Shown here one piece after another: positions 6,726-6,977 of a stretch of 6,977 nucleotides of DNA (positions are counted from its first letter, which is position 1; each line of letters opens with the position of its first letter). This DNA comes from Bacteroidales bacterium UBA2030 (GTDB taxonomy: Bacteria; Bacteroidota; Bacteroidia; Bacteroidales; TTA-H9): NCBI GenBank assembly GCA_002332755.1, contig DDBO01000187.1, positions 1-6,977 of the forward strand, given 5' to 3'. A program made the translations under genes and the position numbers. Below the pieces are notes generated by a model, which searched no databases, was not told where the DNA came from, and saw only the letters and a program-made list of their open reading frames with translations.

Positions 6726-6977
6726 AAGCACCTTTAAAATTACCAAAATGGATTGCCCTTCCGAGGAAACCCTTATCAGGATGAAACTCGAAGGGCTTTC
6801 CATGATTAAAAGTTTGGTGTTCGATATTGAAAACCGAAAACTTACTGTCTTTCATTCTGAAGAAAGCTCTGAAATTGAGAATCACCTGAAAGAACTCAAT
6901 TTAGGGTCGCAACTCCAAGAAACAATTGTTGTCCAAGCGGATGAATTCAAGGACAATTCATCGGTACAATCGAAACT
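6706..6977 (+). CDS. Cation diffusion facilitator with N-terminal HMA-like domain (partial, 3' end outside window)
   Basis: About 90 residues are visible in an open frame that runs off the window. They form a ferredoxin-like HMA-type domain: FKITKMDCPSEE, then IRMKLEGLSMIKSLVFDIENRKLTVFHS and a second helix. The loop holds a single cysteine (C17 counted from ATG 6706) in M-D-C-P-S-E-E, not the M-x-C-x-x-C of copper chaperones. In Bacteroidota this domain precedes CDF (CzcD-like) transporters that export Zn/Co/Cd from the cytoplasm, and the last residues (SSVQSKL) would lead into the first membrane helix. The transporter part is not visible, so that assignment rests on memory of the family. 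ATG 6706 overlaps the DUF302 gene by 20 bases; ATG 6718, overlapping by 8, gives an N-terminus (MFKSTFKITKMDC) closer to homologues I know. Translation is probably coupled to DUF302. Confidence 0.72.
   Translation, partial: MSFTMFKSTFKITKMDCPSEETLIRMKLEGLSMIKSLVFDIENRKLTVFHSEESSEIENHLKELNLGSQLQETIVVQADEFKDNSSVQSK

Noticed and set aside
1..6977. CRISPR array, tRNA, rRNA, insertion sequence or attachment site
   Set aside because: No regularly spaced repeats, cloverleaf-like sequence, transposase frame or terminal inverted repeats were seen.

Overview
The window looks like a heavy-metal resistance locus from a member of the Bacteroidota. The reasons are a CzcA-type RND pump fused to its own TolC-like outer-membrane partner, a layout I know from that phylum; A-rich sequence instead of clear Shine-Dalgarno sites before the starts; and a downstream gene opening with the M-D-C-P-S-E-E domain typical of Bacteroidota cation-diffusion-facilitator transporters. 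The exact genus cannot be read from the sequence.

Layout. Bases 1-316 hold no intact forward gene. They contain a short minus-strand coding remnant (32-261), which reads as one protein only if a frameshift near 190-195 is assumed, and then the leader of the efflux operon. Bases 317-6260 are one compact operon on the plus strand: a CzcA-CzcC fusion (1446 aa), a CzcB lipoprotein adaptor (413 aa, 16-base gap) and a small PII-superfamily protein (110 aa, 12-base gap). A hairpin followed by five T's (6276-6311) ends or attenuates this unit. A second unit follows: a DUF302 protein (128 aa, 6339-6725), overlapped by the start of an HMA-like/CDF cation exporter that runs off the window at 6977.

How it fits together. 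CzcA is the proton-driven inner-membrane pump, CzcB the periplasmic adaptor and the CzcC-like part the outer-membrane exit duct, giving a trans-envelope exporter. Residues at the positions of the CusA methionine triad are Q574, I626 and E676, so divalent zinc/cobalt/cadmium/nickel-type ions are more likely substrates than copper or silver. The PII-like protein is probably a local regulator or sensor for the pump. The CDF transporter would move divalent cations from cytoplasm to periplasm, where CzcCBA could take over. DUF302 has no firmly known role.

The most interesting points are the signal-peptide-like segment buried inside the fusion, with a plausible internal start codon; the PII-like protein without the usual uridylylation tyrosine but with a Cys-x3-Cys-x3-Cys ladder; and an identical 13-base sequence just before the first gene of each of the two units.
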